Shown one piece after another: positions 30,768 to 32,941 of a stretch of 32,941 nucleotides of DNA (the stretch's first letter is position 1; each line of letters begins with the position of its first letter). The translations under genes and the position numbers were made by a program. Location of the stretch: assembly GCF_039541575.1 (NCBI RefSeq), contig NZ_BAABGM010000018.1, forward strand, positions 1-32,941, written 5' to 3'. Below the pieces are notes generated by a model. The model saw only the letters and a list, made by a program, of their open reading frames with translations. It was not told the origin of the DNA and made no database searches. This stretch comes from Fodinibacter luteus (GTDB lineage Bacteria > Actinomycetota > Actinomycetes > Actinomycetales > Dermatophilaceae).

Positions 30768-32441
30768 TCACCGGGAATCGACCTCGGTCGTGAGGGCTTC
30801 GATGGCGGCGCGGTTGGTGCCGAAGGCCGTGGTGCCCTCGTCGAGACCGTAGTGGCCGAGCAGCACGGCGACGCGGGGTCGCACGCGGCTGTAGTGCAGC
30901 TGCACGCCCCGGGCGGCCAGCCACGTGCGGCACTCACCGAACCCCTCGGCCCCGGTCACGTCGATGTCCGTCACAGCCTCCATGTCGAGGACGAGGTGGG
31001 CGAGTGGGGTGCCGTCCTCCGGCGGTGAGGCCTGTGCAGCCTCGACCGCTGCGTGGATGGACTCGTCGAGCTGGCCGACGTTGGCGAAGAAGATCGGGGC
31101 GGCGAACCGCATGACGACCACCCCGGGTACGGTCATCGAGCGACCGGTGGGCAACGGCGTCAGGGCGTGGTCGGCGTCGGCCTCGGCGCCCAGCACGTCG
31201 ACGGCCGGTGAGGCGGCGCGCCGGGCGAGGTTGACCAGGGCGAGCACGAACGCGATGAAGATGCCCGGGATCGGACCCAGCAGGAGGGTGCCGAGGAAGC
31301 AGGCTGCGGCCACGCCGAGCTCGAAGCGGTTCAGGTCCCAGAGCTCCCTCAGCTCCGGGATGCCGAGCAGTGGAAACACCGCCACGGCGACGACGGCACC
31401 GATCGCGGGCGACGGGATGTCCTCGAGCACGGCCGTGCCGAACACGAGCAGCAGCAGCGCGAGGGCGGCGGCGACGATGCTGGGGAGCTGGGTGCGCGAG
31501 CCGGCCTGGTCCATGGCCGCCGTTCTCGACGTCGAGGAACCCACGGCGAAGCCGCCGGTGAGACCGGAGGCGATGTTGCCGACGCCGAAGGCCGCGAGGT
31601 CGCGGTTCGGGTCGGTCGCGTAGCCGTTCTTGGCCCCGTAGCTTCGTGAGACCAGCAGTCCCTCGGCCATCGTGACCATCGTCAGGGCCAGGGCCGACGG
31701 AACGAGGGAGAGCCACACGGTGAGTTCCAGCTGCGGCACGGTGAGCTGGGGTGGGCCGGCCTCGACCTTGCCGAGCACTGACACCCCCCGCGAGGCGAGA
31801 TCGGCCCACACGACCGCGAGGGTGGTCACCACGAGCACGACGAGGGCCCACGGGACGGACCGGTTGAGACGTCGGCCGACGAGCAGGATGGCGAGGGACA
31901 TCGAGGAGATGACCACGCAGATCCAGTTCACCGTGTCCAACCCCGCGACCAGCTGGCCCACCTTGTCGACGAACTCGTCGCCGCTCTCGATGCGGACACC
32001 GAGCATCTTCGCGAGCTGGCTGACCAGGATGTCGAGAGCCAGCCCGCCGACGAAGCCGACCAGGATCGGTTTGGACAGGAAGGTGGCCAGGAAGCCGAGC
32101 TTCAGCACGCTGCACGCGACGAACATCAGGCCGCTGATGATGGCCTGGGCGAGAGCCATGCTGAGGTAGTCGGCGCTCCCCGCCACGGCCAGGCCGCCGA
32201 CCGATGAGGCGACCAGCGCCGCTGCAGCGGCATCCGGGGAGGCGACGACCTGCCGCGACGACACGGTGAGTGCATAGAGCACGGCCGGCACGACGAGGGC
32301 GTACAGGCCGGCGGTGGGTGGGAGTCCGGCGATCTGCGCGTAGCCGATGTTCAACGGGACCGCGATCGCGACGAGGGTGACGCCGGACAGTGCCTCGAGC
32401 CCGACGTTGCTTCTGGTCAACCCCGGTAGCGGGGGGCTCAC
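30768..32441 (-). CDS. SulP (SLC26) family transporter with STAS domain (second copy)
   Basis: 557 aa, GTG at 32441 with GAGGAGG 8 nt upstream. Many transmembrane segments, a SulP core with PLNIGYAQIAGLPPTAGLYA near 30-50 where the other copy has PQSMAYAE, GSSTSRTAAMDQAGSRTQL near 305-323, and a C-terminal STAS domain from about 430 (VVMRFAAPIFFAN ... LDMEAVTDIDVTGAEGF). It is only distantly like the SulP at 3779. Placed upstream of a sulfatase on the same strand, sulfate is a sensible cargo, but this is inference. Base composition looks softer than in the PIM region. Confidence 0.93.
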   Translation of the reverse strand: MSPPLPGLTRSNVGLEALSGVTLVAIAVPLNIGYAQIAGLPPTAGLYALVVPAVLYALTVSSRQVVASPDAAAAALVASSVGGLAVAGSADYLSMALAQAIISGLMFVACSVLKLGFLATFLSKPILVGFVGGLALDILVSQLAKMLGVRIESGDEFVDKVGQLVAGLDTVNWICVVISSMSLAILLVGRRLNRSVPWALVVLVVTTLAVVWADLASRGVSVLGKVEAGPPQLTVPQLELTVWLSLVPSALALTMVTMAEGLLVSRSYGAKNGYATDPNRDLAAFGVGNIASGLTGGFAVGSSTSRTAAMDQAGSRTQLPSIVAAALALLLLVFGTAVLEDIPSPAIGAVVAVAVFPLLGIPELRELWDLNRFELGVAAACFLGTLLLGPIPGIFIAFVLALVNLARRAASPAVDVLGAEADADHALTPLPTGRSMTVPGVVVMRFAAPIFFANVGQLDESIHAAVEAAQASPPEDGTPLAHLVLDMEAVTDIDVTGAEGFGECRTWLAARGVQLHYSRVRPRVAVLLGHYGLDEGTTAFGTNRAAIEALTTEVDSR

Positions 32442-32747
32442 GGCAGGACCTCCTCGGGGGTACGGGCTCGTGCGCCGGTGGGGCCGGCACATCGAATGCC
32501 TCACCGTCCCGTTCTACCGAGTTGCGGAGACGTCCGGACCACCCTCATGAGGTGACGCGCCGGCGCGGAGGGGTTGTGGTCGGCGCGCCTCACGCCCAGC
32601 ACGCACGCGCCCGAGTGACCGGGTGTACCACCGGGAGGCACGGGCCTGCAGATCCAGGATCTCGCCGGGCGCCCTGCGTCCCAGCTCGGCTCGAAGGCCT
32701 CGCCGAGAAACGATCCGCGGTTGCGCGGTCCAGCGGCCGATGGTGGG
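32442..32747. other. Intergenic region upstream of the second SulP gene
   Basis: 306 bp between the SulP start and the tRNA-Val gene. No credible frame was found. It should contain the SulP promoter on the minus strand, but I see no strong -10. Two small palindromes are present: CCTCATGAGG (32543-32552) and GATCC-A-GGATC (32651-32661). Confidence 0.5.
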
Positions 32748-32824
32748 TGGTGGATGTGGAGGGACTCGAACCCCCGGCCTCTCGCGTGTGAAGCGAACGC
32801 TCTAACCAGCTGAGCTACACATCC
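32748..32824 (-). tRNA. tRNA-Val (anticodon CAC)
   Basis: Minus-strand cloverleaf: acceptor GGATGTG/CACATCC, D arm with GTAGCTCAGCTGGTTAGAGC, anticodon stem TTCGC/GCGAG around loop TTCACAC (anticodon CAC, reads GUG), T arm ending GGTTCGAGTCC, discriminator A at 32751 and an encoded CCA at 32748-32750. It reads valine GUG, a very common codon here. Confidence 0.96.
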
Positions 32825-32847
32825 GGGTGCCGTGACGGCCTGCCGAG

Positions 32848-32853
32848 GATATA
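32848..32853 (-). promoter_or_regulatory. Putative promoter of tRNA-Val
   Basis: TATATC on the minus strand, ending 23 nt before the mature tRNA, with a weak -35 (TTTCCG, 32871-32876) 17 nt upstream. It is one of the most A/T-rich spots in the window. Confidence 0.5.
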
Positions 32854-32883
32854 CGGACTGCTCGACCGAGCGGAAATCGGCGA

Positions 32884-32927
32884 GTTGACTCACGCTAAAT
32901 GCCCGCGTGGTCGCAGTCGTTGACTCA
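32884..32927. repeat. Short direct repeat upstream of tRNA-Val
   Basis: GTTGACTCA occurs at 32884-32892 and 32919-32927, 35 bp apart. It may be an upstream tRNA control element or chance; the window ends 14 bp later. Confidence 0.4.
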
Positions 32928-32941
32928 TCCGAGGATGCCCG

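Overview
The window is very GC-rich (roughly 70%, judged by eye) with tightly packed genes, many ATGA/GTGA/TGATG overlaps and many GTG starts. Gene order and content point to a high-GC actinobacterium. The thrS / HIT / pgsA / acyltransferase / pimA / pdxS / pdxT / yebC string is the classic actinobacterial phosphatidylinositol-mannoside (PIM) and vitamin B6 neighbourhood, and the FadA2-FabG4-HtdX-like and TmsAB-like genes also have mycobacterial or actinomycete counterparts. A member of the Micrococcales (Intrasporangiaceae/Dermatophilaceae type) is my guess; the species cannot be named from this sequence.

Left part (1-6.4 kb): 363 bp of repeat-bearing non-coding DNA, then on the minus strand a SAM methyltransferase, yebC and pdxT. 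kynureninase and a SulP/STAS transporter run on the plus strand, and pdxS is on the minus strand beyond them. The two halves of PLP synthase are therefore split by an oppositely oriented pair that includes a PLP enzyme.

PIM region (6.4-12.7 kb): a LemA-like membrane protein, PimA-like mannosyltransferase, PatA-like acyltransferase and PgsA-like phosphatidylinositol phosphate synthase form one overlapping minus-strand operon. A divergent EF-G2-like GTPase and a HIT hydrolase separate it from thrS.

Middle (12.7-19.9 kb): SDR oxidoreductase; a small AraC regulator coupled to a VOC protein; GNAT acetyltransferase; a 414-bp lower-GC, hairpin-rich intergenic region; thrS; an aminoglycoside-phosphotransferase-fold kinase; and a FUSC-like membrane protein.

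Lipid region (19.9-27.3 kb): MaoC-like dehydratase, long FabG and thiolase form a minus-strand operon facing a TetR regulator across a repeat-rich operator-like segment. Next comes a TmsB/TmsA-like pair, predicted to make 10-methyl branched fatty acids, preceded by a coupled MOSC-like gene.

Right part (27.4-32.9 kb): a small Tudor/CarD-like protein, a DUF1269-sulfatase fusion, a second SulP transporter, and tRNA-Val(CAC). Base and codon use look less extreme in the sulfatase-SulP block.

Two window-wide signals stand out. TANNNT-like -10 boxes sit 6-9 nt before many start codons, the signature of leaderless transcription. The heptamer GGATGCC/GGCATCC is much more frequent than base composition suggests and often coincides with otherwise rare codons. 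No mobile element, phage gene, CRISPR array or rRNA was seen.
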